A program made the translations under genes and the position numbers. Below, in pieces: positions 42,655 to 54,640 of a stretch of 64,000 nt of DNA. How positions within the stretch are numbered: position 1 is the stretch's first letter; the number at the start of each line of letters is the position of its first letter. The stretch is from Pictodentalium vernedei (taxonomy: Eukaryota; Mollusca; Scaphopoda; Dentaliida; Dentaliidae), in NCBI GenBank assembly GCA_031216915.1, contig CM062295.1:182356927-182420926 (forward strand). Direction: 5' to 3'. The notes under the pieces are model-generated. The model was not told the DNA's origin. It did not search any database and saw nothing but the letters and a program-made list of their open reading frames with translations.

Positions 42655-42800
42655 AGTTAAAACTTGGGCTCCCATAGGGAGCCCAAATATTAAACGAGGG
42701 CTTAGATTTGAACAAACTTGAATATAACCTCCATAAGGATGTTGTATACCAAATATCCAAAGAACTGATTGGCATTTCAGGAGAAGATATTTTTCATTTT
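42655..42800. repeat. Single ~167-bp pearl-type repeat unit
   Basis: GGGCTCCCATAGGGAGCCC, TTTGAACAAACTTGAATA, GGATGTTGTATACCAAATAT: one unit of the 3164-4730 family. Confidence 0.65.
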
Positions 42801-42985
42801 CAAAAATATTCCGAGTCATCATTTCTAAATTGGTTAAATTCTCAGTTGCATTTTTGGAAAAAAGAACTCTTCAAATTCAACTTTTTTGACATCAGTGTGC
42901 AAGGGGTTAAAAAAAGAGTGATGAGGTGGATTTTCAGTGGTGAGGGAGGTGCCTGAGAAACAGGATTTTGTTTTAATAGCCTTAC

Positions 42986-43233
42986 CCTTGGATTCTTCAT
43001 TTCAATCATTACCAACAATGATGACAATTCCAATGGTTCATTGAACCCACTACTCAGCGGAATGCTACGGTATCCAGATCGTAAACATTTAACTGGAAAT
43101 GATGCTTGACCAATGAAATTGGCTTCACCAAACATATCCTCTTCTTGGACAACAAATCTGATCATTGCTAGGTCTGGACAAATAATATCAAACTCTGTAC
43201 TTTCATTCCAGGTGGGATTCAAACCATTGTCAG
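42986..43233 (-). CDS. PLCG: PLC-gamma exon: C-terminal part of the C2 domain
   Basis: 248-bp exon with acceptor TTTTTTTTTTGTAG and donor GTAAGG. It takes one base from the exon at 61552-61666 and ends in phase 0. The peptide reads DNGLNPTWNE..., then CPDLAMIRFVVQEEDMFGEA, FIGQASFPVKCLRSGYRSIP and LELSSLLVMIEMKNPR. This is the C2 domain of phosphoinositide-specific PLC; EEDMF, FPVK-LxxGYR and LELxSLL fit the gamma class better than beta or delta. PLC-gamma cleaves PIP2 to IP3 and diacylglycerol downstream of receptor tyrosine kinases; C2 supports membrane binding. No break is seen and it looks functional. Confidence 0.93.
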
Positions 43234-43703
43234 CTACAAAAAAAAAATGGTTCATTTTTGCTGTAAACTAAATATTTCAGACTACTTCCTGACAATAAAA
43301 TATACATTCAGCCAATGTATCACATGACTGCCACTTATTTCTCTATGATATATTTCGGAATATCGAGGTCTTTCGATTTGACAAAAAATGCACCATTAGA
43401 ATTTATTCAGCAATTACAATTATTCCACTCGTGTCATTTTTCAAATATGGTTCAGTTCAGATGAATTTTGAAGAAGTTTAAGAAGATTTCATTGCTTACC
43501 TAAGAAAGTTGTTTAAAGAAGGATTTACTGTCACATTCACATCTATATGTCATTCGAGTTAATTCACTTTAGCTGAAGAGTGGGGAAGTAGGTGGGATGG
43601 GTCCATTGGTGAATTGGGGTACTTTTTGTGCAAATTCACTCAATAGCCTTCAAAACTCATTTTAAAGCACAAAAAACAATCAATAAATCTGAACCCCTAA
43701 GAT

Positions 43704-44122
43704 AGGCCTAAAAAAGAAAAAAAATTGTTTCTTAGGCCCTCCTGCATGGTCCTTTTGGCTGCTGCATGCTCTCTTTTTATAACCAATGCAAACTTTAAAA
43801 AATAAAAATTAAATGGTTTATGTCTGATATTTTTCCCAAGTTTATAAAACTCATAAATTTGTCCCTTGAGTGCAAGAAGGCTTTGCAAGGCTTTAGCATT
43901 GCAAAGCATTCTTGCACTCAAGGGATGAAAGACACCACCAGCCATGCTATTCTGTAGATTATGAGGCCTAAAATGCTAAAACATAAAACAAACCAAGAAC
44001 ATGAACTTTTGATGGCAAAGAAATAAAAATAAAAATAAAAAACAGAATAAAAAACTGCCCTCCCACATGTAATTTTACAAAAGATGGCCTGAGAAACAAA
44101 AGATCTACTTTGTGGGGGCCTT
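43704..44122. mobile_element. MITE with AGGCC ends and a central palindrome
   Basis: Ends AGGCC..., each followed about 25 bp in by GTTTCTTAGGCC / GTTTCTCAGGCC. Centre is the palindrome CCCTTGAGTGCAAGAAGGCT ... TTGCACTCAAGGG (43861-43923). 43704-44020 is the reverse complement of 57760-58081. The ends resemble the element at 16102-17250. Confidence 0.75.
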
Positions 44123-44169
44123 ATGATGTTGCAAATCAAATATAATAAAATCCTGATTACTGGATCTGA

Positions 44170-44636
44170 AGAAGAGATTTTTAAAGAATTTTCATCTTAC
44201 AGGAAGTTAACTTCGAATTCCTACAGGAAGCTCAAATATGAACCCAAAGACTTAATTTGAACAAACTGTAATATGACCCCAGTAAGGATGCTACAAAGCA
44301 AATATCAAAAGAATCTGACTGGTGAATCTGAAGAAGAAGATTATTTCTCATGTTGTTTGAAAGTCAAAATTTGGGCTCCAGTAGGGAGCCCAAATATGAC
44401 CTCAGGGATTAGATTTGAACAAACTTGTCTCTAAGCCTCCTAAGGATGCTGCACATCAAATATCAAATGATTCTGACTGGTGGAAATGTAGGAGATTTTT
44501 AAAAAATATTCCTCATGTTGCACTAAGTCCAAATATGGGCTCCCATAGAGCACTCAAGTATGACCCCAGGGCCTTGAAATGAAAAAACAATTTTTTATGT
44601 AAATTTAAAGAAACAAAAAAATTGTTGGAAATGAAA
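44170..44636. repeat. ~160-bp pearl-type repeat units left of copy E
   Basis: Three diverged units (about 44212, 44372, 44535) with GGGCTCCAGTAGGGAGCCC and GATCTGAAGAAGAAGATT-like phrases. Copy E begins directly after. Confidence 0.65.
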
Positions 44637-47600
44637 ATGATAAATTTAAAGTAATTTGTATATTTTTTATACCTAGCAATGGCCCAGACTTAGCTGGTGC
44701 AAACTTGATAAAATCAAGGGCCAAACACAAATTTTGAACCCCCCCAATCCCCAAAATTTGCACACAATATCAAAAATTAAAAAGTCCTATCTGGTCCTCC
44801 ATACTTTTAGTATTGCACATGTGCAGCCCCAGGAAGAGACCGGAATTGGCACCAAGCATCATTCTTTCTAGTTGTGCCTACTAATGTTATAACTCAGCAG
44901 GGAGGTATGAGTGCCCACTCATGGGAGGACCATCCCCGTCTGGTCCATTGGTGAGTATAAAAAATATACAAATTACTTTAAATTATCATATTTTTATACT
45001 AGAACCAATGGCCCAGACTTAGCTGAATAGTAAAAAGGCAGGAGGGCCTAGGACTTAAAAGAAAAGCAGACTAAAATTCGGTTCCTTAGCCTGCATCAGG
45101 ACTCCCAGGCAAATTGACGATTAAAATTTTAGGAATTACATATATCCCTCTGTATACAACAATAGAGGAGGATATACCACTGAATAAGGAGCAATATCCA
45201 AGTGATTTCTTATTATTTAGCATAAATGATTACGCTAATTGGATGTAACGAGCCCCCAATTTTAAGGCTAGTCCAGACTAAAGACACTTAAAATTAGGAA
45301 AAGTGTGTCCGAGAGTTTGAGACTAACGGCCACAGTCACACACCGTATATAATGCAATAAGCTGTACATAAGATCATTATAATCTATAGACAATAACAGC
45401 TTCACTCATACTTTCACACTTATTATAAGGCCTGAAGAGGTAAAGAGAAATCACCACACCCCACCCCCTCTTTTTTGAAGGAATTAATCTTCAAAACAAA
45501 GAGGGAAGTGGCCTGGAATCAGTGAAAAAGAAGTACTGAATAAAATATAGTTGCCTAAAAGGCTCCCAGTTATTAAAATCGCAAGCTTCTAAATGTATGC
45601 CGCATCCGGAATACATAGATAGGTCGCTAACCGGTGATAGTAATATGTACAACCTTAAACTTGTCCAATTGAATCCCAATGGAAAGTTATCTGATAGAAC
45701 TTATACGATTCTGAGCAAACCCACAGGCGACCACGTTCAGGTGTACAAGTACATTCCAATAATAAACTTCTAAATTGTAACCGTTCAATCTATGAGAATG
45801 AGAGAATAGGATTCCCCTTGTGTACCGCTTTCGGTTGAAGACTGGATTCACAGACCGTCCCCAAATAAATCACTGTTCCCTAGGTCCATTAAAACCGACG
45901 ACTTTTCGGGGAAAGAATATACCACTCCGAATAATGAAGCCAAAAATAGAGAACGTAAGCATAGACGGCCTGTAGGAAACTCCATGACTGATCCAACTAG
46001 CCCAAAATTCTCATAAGCTCTATACTAACGCAGAGCAAGAGTTTAAGAGAATCTATTAAATAATACGTCTGCCTAATGATAAAAACATATTATGCACACA
46101 ATCAACAGAATCCCACATGTACCCTCACCTGAATACAGCCTGTATCAACGGCGTAACAAAGCGATACAAAATATAACCAGGAAACTGAAGGAATAAAACG
46201 ATGTTAATGCGATTTAACCTGAGGAATAGACTCATATGTCGTAACAAGAGTATACAACTCTGAGCGAAACTTCTCAGAGTGGACCAATTGCCATATTTGG
46301 AGAATGTCGTCCAGATAACTGACATGCCTGCCACAGGGACACAAAGGCCAGCAATATCAACCGAATGTATTCACGAAAGAATTCGGAATCCAAAAACAGT
46401 TACTGTTCAGGAATCATATGCTTGTATACAACTTATGAATGAACAACCACAGGAAGCAAATCAACTAAAGAGTGGATGTGCCCCGGAAGTTGCCGTTAGA
46501 CCACAACCCACCCGCCAATCGAAGAGCAATGAAAGACATGCATATAATTGAATGCATATGAGGCTTACAGGAAGAGAACTATGTCCGGCCCTGTAATTGC
46601 CTGAGCCTCTTAACATATTGGCAGGGGGTAGACGAATAAATCATATCAACCCCCCACCCGCCCCCCCTGCCCCATCCCACCCACATTACTTGAATCGCTA
46701 GATAAGTAAGGCTGGAGCAGTACTACTAAAGCTTAGAACTGCTGTGACAAATTCCTTTTTCACTATACGAAAAGGAAACCTCACGGTACATTCTCAAAGC
46801 TATACTGCTGCTGCTATTCTCAATAAAGCGTAATACAGCTAATAAAAGCTTATAGTAAGTCATGACCAATTTAACCCGGCACGACTTGTAATGCTTTACT
46901 GTTAGTTATCTAGAATAGTATAAAACCGTAGGGCTCCCTCACGTCTGACCAACTCCATAATGCCACTAAGGACGGAGAGGAACGTGAGGAACATGGCTCT
47001 ATTGCAAGGAATATACCCGCTGATATAGCGTCGACATATCCCTTGCAATCAAGACAGTATGCCATGGTGGCAAACAATACACCATATAGACATAATATCC
47101 CAATCCTCCAAGTGGAAATATAATCCACGACAATAGATTGGATTAAAAATGAAGCAGGCGACGAAAAACTAAGTTCTGGCACGCGATCATAAAAACATAG
47201 ATGAACTCCTTACGACTCGTTCCGATTATAGTAGAAAATATATTCCTGAAAAAGGAGTTAACTATAGGCATTCGAAAGAACGCTCATTATTCTCACTAGG
47301 TTAATATGGCATCATCAATAGGGCTAAATGCCTCAGACAACTAACACAAAAACAATACCGTTAAGGAGAAAACAACCTCTTCTCTTATAATGGTACCTTG
47401 TCCGATAGGACAGTGATCTCTGCCAAGCTGAAGCAGCTAAAGGTCTTACTATTCAGGAAGACAATTATATGGTTGTTAACTGGTAGAGTGCTAAGTTACT
47501 GTTGGTCAACAGAATTTGTTCACATGTCTTTACCTTGTTGCGATTTATGGGAGAGTGCCAGTAGGCACTCTCCCATAAATTGTAACAAGGCAAATCCATC

Positions 47601-48240
47601 CAGACTAAATAATTCCACTCACAAGATAATATGGAGCACATTCACAGCATATGAAGCCTTTATATTACAGTACCTGCCCATTGGAATAAAGCCCAAATAT
47701 GGGCTTCCAGCACTCTACCAGTTAACTGCGGCTATAGAAGCTCACTAAAGGAGACTTACAACGCTAGCTGCTAATGATAGGGAAAAACACCGCTCATAAT
47801 TCTAGCTAGGCTACTATAGTGTGAACAATAAGACTAAAGTCTGTGACACTTAAAACAACACCGAGACGGAAAAAATGTACTCTTTCCTTTCAGCGGTTCT
47901 GTTCCCAAAAGGCAGCAGTTTCAGCCTATATAACATAGCTAGAAGTCTTCACCTCCATGAAGACAGATATCTCGGTGTAATTTTTGCGACTTTAGAGAGC
48001 TCACTAAATGGAGACTTACAATGTTAGTCGCTCAAGTTAAGGAAAAAGGGCTGTATGTGATTCTAATAAGACGTCAACAAAAGGACTAAAAGCCTCAGAC
48101 ACCTAAGAATACAACTCCGAGAAGGAAACAATGTACTCTTTCCTTTTAACAGCCCTAATTCCAAAGAGACAGCAGTCTCAGATTAGCTAGCATAGCTAAG
48201 AAGTCTTCATTTCTGTGAAGACAGATATCTCAGTGTAAAT
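44637..48240 (-). mobile_element. Decayed DIRS copy E, lacking its 5' end
   Basis: Left end ATGATAAATTTAAAGTAATT, terminal repeat with relic ATTGCACATGTGCAG (44812-44826), hairpin 44907-44922 and internal complementary region 44938-45024. The interior is scrambled; the clearest coding relic is SYLDDIL, encoded on the minus strand near 46303-46322. No right terminal repeat is found before copy D starts, so E is truncated. A TTAA MITE lies inside. Confidence 0.75.
47476..47725. mobile_element. TTAA MITE (TTAACTGGTAGAG family) inside copy E
   Basis: TTAACTGGTAGAGTGCT to AGCACTCTACCAGTTAA with perfect TTAA ends and the central GAGAGTGCC ... GGCACTCTC palindrome. Well preserved, so younger than copy E. 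Confidence 0.85.
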
Positions 48241-48546
48241 TCAGGGCCAAACACAAAGTTTGCCCCCCCAATCCTCCAAATTTGCATACAAAACCGAAAA
48301 ATTCAAGTCCTCTCTGGTCCTCCATACATTTGTTATCTGCACATGCACAGTATCCAGGAAGGTACCGAAATTGGCGCCAACCATCATTCTTTCTACAGAG
48401 CCTGCTAAATACTATAATCAGCGGGGAGGTATGAGTGCCCACTCATGGGAGGGCCATCCCCATCTGGGCCATTGGTAAGTATAAAAAATATACAAATTAC
48501 TTAAAATTCATATTTTTATACCTCAACAAATAGCCCCAGACTAGCT
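48241..48546. repeat. Left terminal repeat (partial) and internal complementary region of copy D
   Basis: Palindrome relic CTGCACATGCACAG (48337-48350), hairpin ATGAGTG-CC-CACTCAT (48431-48446), then TTGGTAAGTATAAAAAAT joined to ATATTTTTATACC. 48547-48848 is 3' non-coding element sequence. Confidence 0.8.
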
Positions 48547-48856
48547 GAATCGTAAAAAGGCTGGAGGGCCTAGGAATCCCATATCCAATCTCTCAATTAC
48601 TTCGATAAAGGATAGCTCCTACAAGAGAATAGGAAAACATAGGAATTACATATGTCCTTCTCTTTCACAAGAAAAGAGAATGGCATAACACCAACAATGT
48701 AATTGAGAATTACATAATTTCTCCATTTAATGCCAGCATAACCTGTTATGCTAATTCGGTGAAGAAAACCAATATATAAAGCTAGTCCAGAGAATGAGAC
48801 ACTTTATACTCATTTAAAAGTGTGCGAGGATTATATATTAACACTCGTATGACACG

Positions 48857-50173
48857 CAGACATGTTAACTCTCCCGGAATGCCCGGGAGTCTCCTGGAAT
48901 TAGCTATACCCTCCCGCCCTCCCGCACGGGAGTCAATTTGGGCCAAAATCTCCCAGAAAGTTGACATACCAGACAAAATCATGTCAGATTTGAGAAAAAT
49001 TGGTGGTAATTTGAAACGAAAATGGGCAACTTACGCGCACTGTAATTCAACTGCACGCTGATATAAGCAGCATTTAATTGCATGAAACATATATGTTCTG
49101 GGAATAAAATGAAATATATCTTTTGACCGAGATTATTTATTCACTGTATTTGTTATCCAAATCTCAAATCGAAGAGAAAAACACCACCAAAACAAACAGT
49201 CCACTTGACAGGCCTACCGTGAAATGTCGACGATTTCCGATAAACTGCACAAAACACAAATCGAGTGAGTGTGCTGTGTATTCCCCATCCCCACCCACGG
49301 GTATTGCCCGGTGCCCATCCACCTCATGACTATGAAGTATGAATTGAATGAATTCCCGGCTACACGCCTGATTGCATGACACAGCATTCACGATGTTCAT
49401 GGCATGTGAAAAGTTTCAGAACTCTCAGATTTGAACAGACTTGCGTAAGGGAGACTACTCTTTTAACAGGAGAGATATTGATGTATTTCTAATTTTTCTT
49501 CCTGCTGAAAGAAAACACACTCAAATCTAATGATCGTCGGGGTTCTTTACTGTAATAAAGCAAACCAACATTGAATATATAACTCATTCTCTCAATAAAA
49601 TAAACATCATTTCCCGGTAAACCCTGAAAACTTATATTCTGAATAAAATCCTTTCCCCTTACGAAACAGAACACATTTGAGGATGCACTATTTTTTTCAG
49701 ATGTGAACTGAACTTTCTTCATCTCTCATTAGCCTTGTTCCAGATAGTAATCAATGGTCTGTTTGGGGTTCAGACTGAAAACGGTTCCCCGGGAGCAAGT
49801 AAAATTTATACCAAATCATATTGACGAAGTAGATCAATTCTCTTTTATGCAGATTGCATAACATATTACAAAGAACCCAGGTTGCCAATTTGCCAAGCTG
49901 TGATTTGATCATTTTATGTTCTAAACTTTATTTTTATGTTCTACTTTTGAAGTTTTAAGTTAATCAAGTCTGATCACACCCATATTTCAGTTATGTCTAC
50001 ACAAGTTTATATCAATGTCCAGAGATGGAAATACAGGTATAGATCAGCCTGGTCAAATCAATACCACCAAACTACCCAGTCCACCCCACTCACTTGTAAA
50101 TGTAAGTTATAATTACTCTAACCAAAGACTCCAGTGATTCATTGTTCTGAAATACTTATGCCTGTGTGTGTGT

Positions 50174-50215
<42 letters not shown>

Positions 50216-50468
50216 GGGGGATATTTGGTATTAATTTGTATTTAAAATTGATCCACACATGGTTTCTACACGCATAAAATACTTATGCCTGTGTGTGTGT
50301 TGGGGGGCGGGGGGGGGGGGGGGGGGGAGAGGGGGGATATTTGTATTTAAAATTGATCCACACATGGTTTCTACATGCAAAAAAAAAAATCTCCCTGAAA
50401 ATCATGTCATCTCCCTGAAAATTTTCTTCAATCTCCCTGAAAAAAATTTTGGAAGGTTAACATGTCTG
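48857..50468. mobile_element. hAT-like non-autonomous element with exact 8-bp duplication
   Basis: Ends CAGACATGTTAACTCTCC and GGTTAACATGTCTG. Target duplication ATGACACG at 48849-48856 and 50469-50476 is exact, and joining the flanks restores the copy D sequence (CGTATGACACGTAACATATA, as at 15210). Inside are two GTGTGTG-plus-G-run blocks (about 50164-50220 and 50292-50335) and TCTCCCTGAAAA subrepeats near the right end. No transposase seen. CAG... ends with an 8-bp duplication fit hAT. Confidence 0.9.
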
Positions 50469-50639
50469 ATGACACGTAACATATACAAATGCTTCACAGT
50501 GAGCTACACTTCAAAAACAATACATAAATGAGACATAGTTATTGCTTCACACCGAGCTATACATTAAAACCACCCAGCACCTATGCTGAACTACGGTCTC
50601 TGGAGGAAGTATTCCCTTGCTTTTCACTATAAAGCCAGA

Positions 50640-50662
50640 TACCCCCCCCCCCCCCCCCCCCC
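50640..50662. repeat. Homopolymer C tract in the copy D 3' region
   Basis: A C run in the position of C-rich sequence in copies A (about 5612) and B. Long G or C runs also occur at 34825-34842, 39992-40017, 50174-50215, 59704-59717 and 59950-59986. Run lengths in assemblies are unreliable. Confidence 0.7.
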
Positions 50663-50759
50663 TTCCTCTTGTTCTGAGGATAAATTCATCAAAACGAAGA
50701 GGGCAGCGTAATGGCGTCAGTGCTTGAGCAGACTGCCTAAACACCTTGTAGATGTAATA

Positions 50760-51720
50760 TTAATGGACGACATTCTGAGCAACCGAAAGAGGACCCAAAG
50801 ATCTAAGGTCACCGGAGATGGACTCTAAATTTCTAAGGTAAAATTTGGTAAATAAAGAGGGCTGTGTCCAGTATGCAGCCTTCATAAGATCAGTAATGGC
50901 TATACTGTTAGAATAAGCCCAAGAAGTTGACAGTGCTCTAACCTCGTGCGCTGAAATCTTGTTGACAGAACGTTGATCCGAAGATAGACTTTCATAGGCA
51001 ATACGTATTGCCAACTGAATCAATCTAGCTATAGAATGAACAGATATATCTTTTCTGTTAGGAATCAGTGAAAGAAAGAATTTTTTTCTTCCCTTTCTAA
51101 TATAATCCGATCGACGTTTATAAATGCGCATTGCTCTAACTGGACACAACAAAGGTCTACGGTTATCCAAGGCCGGTGAAGCCTTAATGACAATAGGCTC
51201 CAGCCGGTTATCCGGAATCTGATTCTTAGCCAAGAATCCCACTTCTGTAGTGAGGGTAGATGTAAAGGCTAAGAGAAAAACATTTTATATCGTCTAACGG
51301 CTCAAAAGGAGCTTCTTGAAGATTCAACAGAACCCAAGCCAAATTCCATTTAGGAATTAATCTGAGGGTTCTAGGTCTATTAATAGAGAAATTTTTAACT
51401 AGCTTGGATAAAGAAGTATCTGATCCAATAGCCAAGTTATCATGATGAGCGTAAGTGTCTGATAACATAGACCTATAGCCCTTAATAGTGACGGGCTGCA
51501 GTTTGAGTATGTTAAACAGGTAGACCAGGAAATTGGCAATCTGTGGAATGAACGGATCATAGATGTCTACAGATTGATCCGTACACCAACGGAAGAAAAC
51601 CCTCCACTTCGCTGCATAATTCAATGAAGAGGAGGTCCTCCTACAGTTAGAAATTGCATCCACTGTTTGTCCTGTAAAATGTTTTTCCTGCCAGGACAAT
51701 ACAACAGAAATACATGAAGG
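50760..51720 (-). pseudogene. Recombinase remnant of copy D, Arg box deleted
   Basis: Well-preserved ends: SSLNYAAKWRVFFRWC and NFSINRPRTLRLIPKWNLAW, then GFLAKNQIPDN, SAHEVRALSTSWAYSNS and FTKFYLRNLE. The segment carrying RRVSELHAL is missing near 51245-51290, with a frame change, so the first catalytic Arg is gone. Confidence 0.9.
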
Positions 51721-54640
51721 CTGAGACCTTCCGGGTTGTGATGCAGTGCATGTGACTTCCCTTGATATAGAAGATCCTTTTGAGGAGGAAGCTTCCGGGA
51801 ATGTCCCATAACAGACACATGAGAAGATTGATCCAAGGTTTCTGTGATGACAGTGGTACTAGAAGCAGGATTTTGCAGTGAGACTGTTTGACCTTTAACA
51901 GAATATGCTGAATCAACGGAGCAGGAGGATATGCATATCCTATCATTCCGTCCCATGAGATCGATAGAGCGTCTACTCTGTATGCTTGATGATCTGGACA
52001 TGGCGACACGAACGTTGGTAACTGATTGTTTAGGTGTGTCACAAAAAGATCTATGATGGGACGATCCCACTGGTAGCAGATCTGATTGAATATTCGCTTG
52101 TTGAGAGTTCACTTCAGTGGTAACAGGCAACCTTTCCAAGAGAGCGAGTCTGCTAGTACGTTCAGACGACCTGGTATATGACGGACTGAGAGATGAGCAT
52201 GATGATTCAGAACGAATAGGAGAATCTTCTTAATTTGCATAACGGAATCGAATGAGTGCCACCTTGGTTCCTGAGGTAAGCTACTACTGTCAAGTTGTCC
52301 GACAGAATTTGAACATGGACGTTCGCTATTTGATGAATCCAAAGTTGTAGTGCTAGCCAGATGGACATCATCTCCTTGATGTCCATGTGCTTCTCTAGGA
52401 ACCGAGAGTCCCAAAGACCCTAACACTTCAAGTCTGTGGGATTTAGGGACGCGCCCCAGCCCATCTGACTCGCATCCGTCATAATCGTGAAAGCCGGATC
52501 CGGCAGTTGAAGCAGAACTCCCTGAATCAACCACTTGAGATCCGCCCAAATCTGAATGTTTTGTTTTACTAGGTCCATTCAAACAATCCTGGTTTCGAGC
52601 GAATGTGTCTTCACACTCCAGTTCTGGGTAAAGAATATCTGGAGGGGACGAGTGGCAAGAATAAGAAACAAAAATTGCAGATAATGGTAAGGGGAAAATA
52701 AAATAAGTTAATGTCAAACCAATGCATTTTTATTTTATATTTATATATATTTATACCATGACTACCAATTTTAGCATCATACCATAACTACAGTGAACGA
52801 AGAAGTTTACAGTTTACACTAACAGGAGAATTACCAATAACTTGACCTTTTTTTTAATATTTTCTAACAAAACTTTCCAAATGCGGTTGTCATTTGGAAA
52901 TATGTGGCTATGATCTTTAGAACCTAATGTTGTAACCTACACCCTTTAGAAAATCTGGAATAGTTTTCTGTCCATTTTTATATGCTACACATAATTTCTT
53001 AAGTCTATCTTGCAGCTACATTTATGTTTATTTTGCAACAGCACATGAAATAAGCAACATAAGCCACTTACAAGACAATGAAATTGAATGAAAATGCAAC
53101 TTCAAGAAGATTGTTTTGATTGCAAAACAAATACAAGCTCATCATTAATTGCCCCAAACATTTTTTAATAATATCCAACAATCAACAAATAAAATATGAA
53201 AAATGAATGAATTGGGTTGTGGGTTTTTGTGGGGTTTTTTTTTCTTTTGGGTTTTTTTTTCTCAGACATCATCATTTTATCAATGGTTTTTTTTTTTCTA
53301 TGGGTTTTTTTTTCTCAGGGGCTTTTTACCTAGGGTTTTTTTTCTATGGTTTTTTTTCCGTATACCAATCCATAATATCAGGGATTATTAAGTCTTTAAT
53401 ATTGATGTGAGGTGTGAATTTGTTGTCTGGAGTCCATGGGCTTGATCTGTGAAAATCTTTTATTCAGTATATGGTTCTTTAATTCCAAAATATAGAAAGT
53501 ATTCAAAAAGTATTCAAAATGTATTCATGAATACAGCTCAAATTTTAATGTATTTGAATACGAATACAAATACATGTATTCAAAACATTCAGTGAATACT
53601 GAATACATGTGAATACTTGATAAACTGTATTCGAATATGACTGAATACGAATACTGAAAACGAATATCCCAACCCTGAAGTGTGCACAGATGGCCCATCA
53701 GAATAAGATCCGCAGCTGCTCCGCACAGCCCCATCAGTCGCATAAACTCCCTTGCTGTTACTGCTGGAGAGTTTAGACAAAAGCAAGCATAACAACTGAC
53801 TAACTTCGCTCTGGGTAACGGCAGATGAACCAGATTGTTGGGAGTCTCAAAGCTCATTCCCAAGTGAATGAACGACTTGGACGGAGCTATATCCGACTTT
53901 TTCTTGTTTACTATGAAACCGAGACATCGGAACAATTGAAGCAGACTCTGAACATCGTTCTGAAGAATAATTCTGTTGCCGTATCTCTGAAGAATGTCGT
54001 CCAAGTAAGCTGACGTTACCACAGACGAATGAGCTTGAAAGTATGACATTACCGAGTTCATTATTCAATTGAAAGCCCAAGGAGCTAGATTCAGACCGAA
54101 GCACATTGCTCTGAACTGATAAGCCTCTCCTTGCATGGCAAACCGCAGGTACTTTCTGAATGCCGGATGTACCAGGACATGAAAGTAGGTGTCCTTTAGA
54201 TCTATGCTTGCCGTATAGTCATCCACTCGAATGCTCGCTCTTACCGAACGAATGGTTTCCATATAGAACTTTGGAGCTACGATCAACTTGTTTATCCAGT
54301 TCAAGTCTATTACTGGTCGGAACAAGCCGTCTGGCTTTGGTACGAGGAACAGGTGACTGTAAAAACCTTTGAGTAATTTGATTCTCGACAACCTCTATCG
54401 CTTCCTTTAATAAGAGAGCCTGTACCTCCGCTAGGAGGGACTCTCTTTTGAAAGGATCTGCCGGAAGATTTGTCCACCGTGGACATCTTGTAATTGGGGG
54501 TTTTGCTTGGAATGATAGCCGTAGGCCTTCCGAGACTACACTTCTCACCCACTGATCTTCTGGGACTTCTATCCAGTTTCACGCAAAGTTTGATAACCTT
54601 CCGCCAACTGGCAAGCAATAGAGGTCTTGTCCATCACCTA
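51621..54640 (-). pseudogene. RT/RNase H remnant of copy D, split by an insertion
   Basis: RT half at 53690-54600 (VIDLNWINKLIVAPKFYMET, SIDLKDTYFHVLVHP, FGLNLAPWAF, AYLDDILQRYGN). The RNase H half lies left of 52658 (SVRHIPGRLNVLADSLS, AYRVDALSISWDGM). Frameshifts plus the 1-kb insertion inactivate it, though YLDD remains. Confidence 0.9.
52658..53681. mobile_element. ~1-kb insertion in copy D with a hAT-like right end
   Basis: The DIRS sequence breaks after GGGACGAGTG and resumes at AAGTGTGCACAGATGG. The right end is CCCAACCCTG, the complement of CAGGGTTGGG, common in hAT elements, preceded by ATTCGAATAC repeats. The left end has no matching inverted repeat and there is no clean 8-bp duplication, so the left side is truncated or this is another type. 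T-rich low complexity at 53210-53360. Confidence 0.6.

Noticed and set aside
42494..42775. 93-codon minus-strand open frame
   Set aside because: No recognisable domain and it runs into a dispersed pearl-type repeat unit.
46279..46551. 90-codon plus-strand open frame in copy E
   Set aside because: It begins antisense to the SYLDDIL relic of RT and has no domain; it is a chance frame in decayed element sequence.
46910..47182. 90-codon hydrophobic minus-strand open frame
   Set aside because: The sequence resembles the equivalent stretch of copy C at DNA level; no membrane protein family recognised.
53203..53410. Phe/Gly-rich open frames
   Set aside because: Translation of T- and G-rich low-complexity sequence within an insertion.
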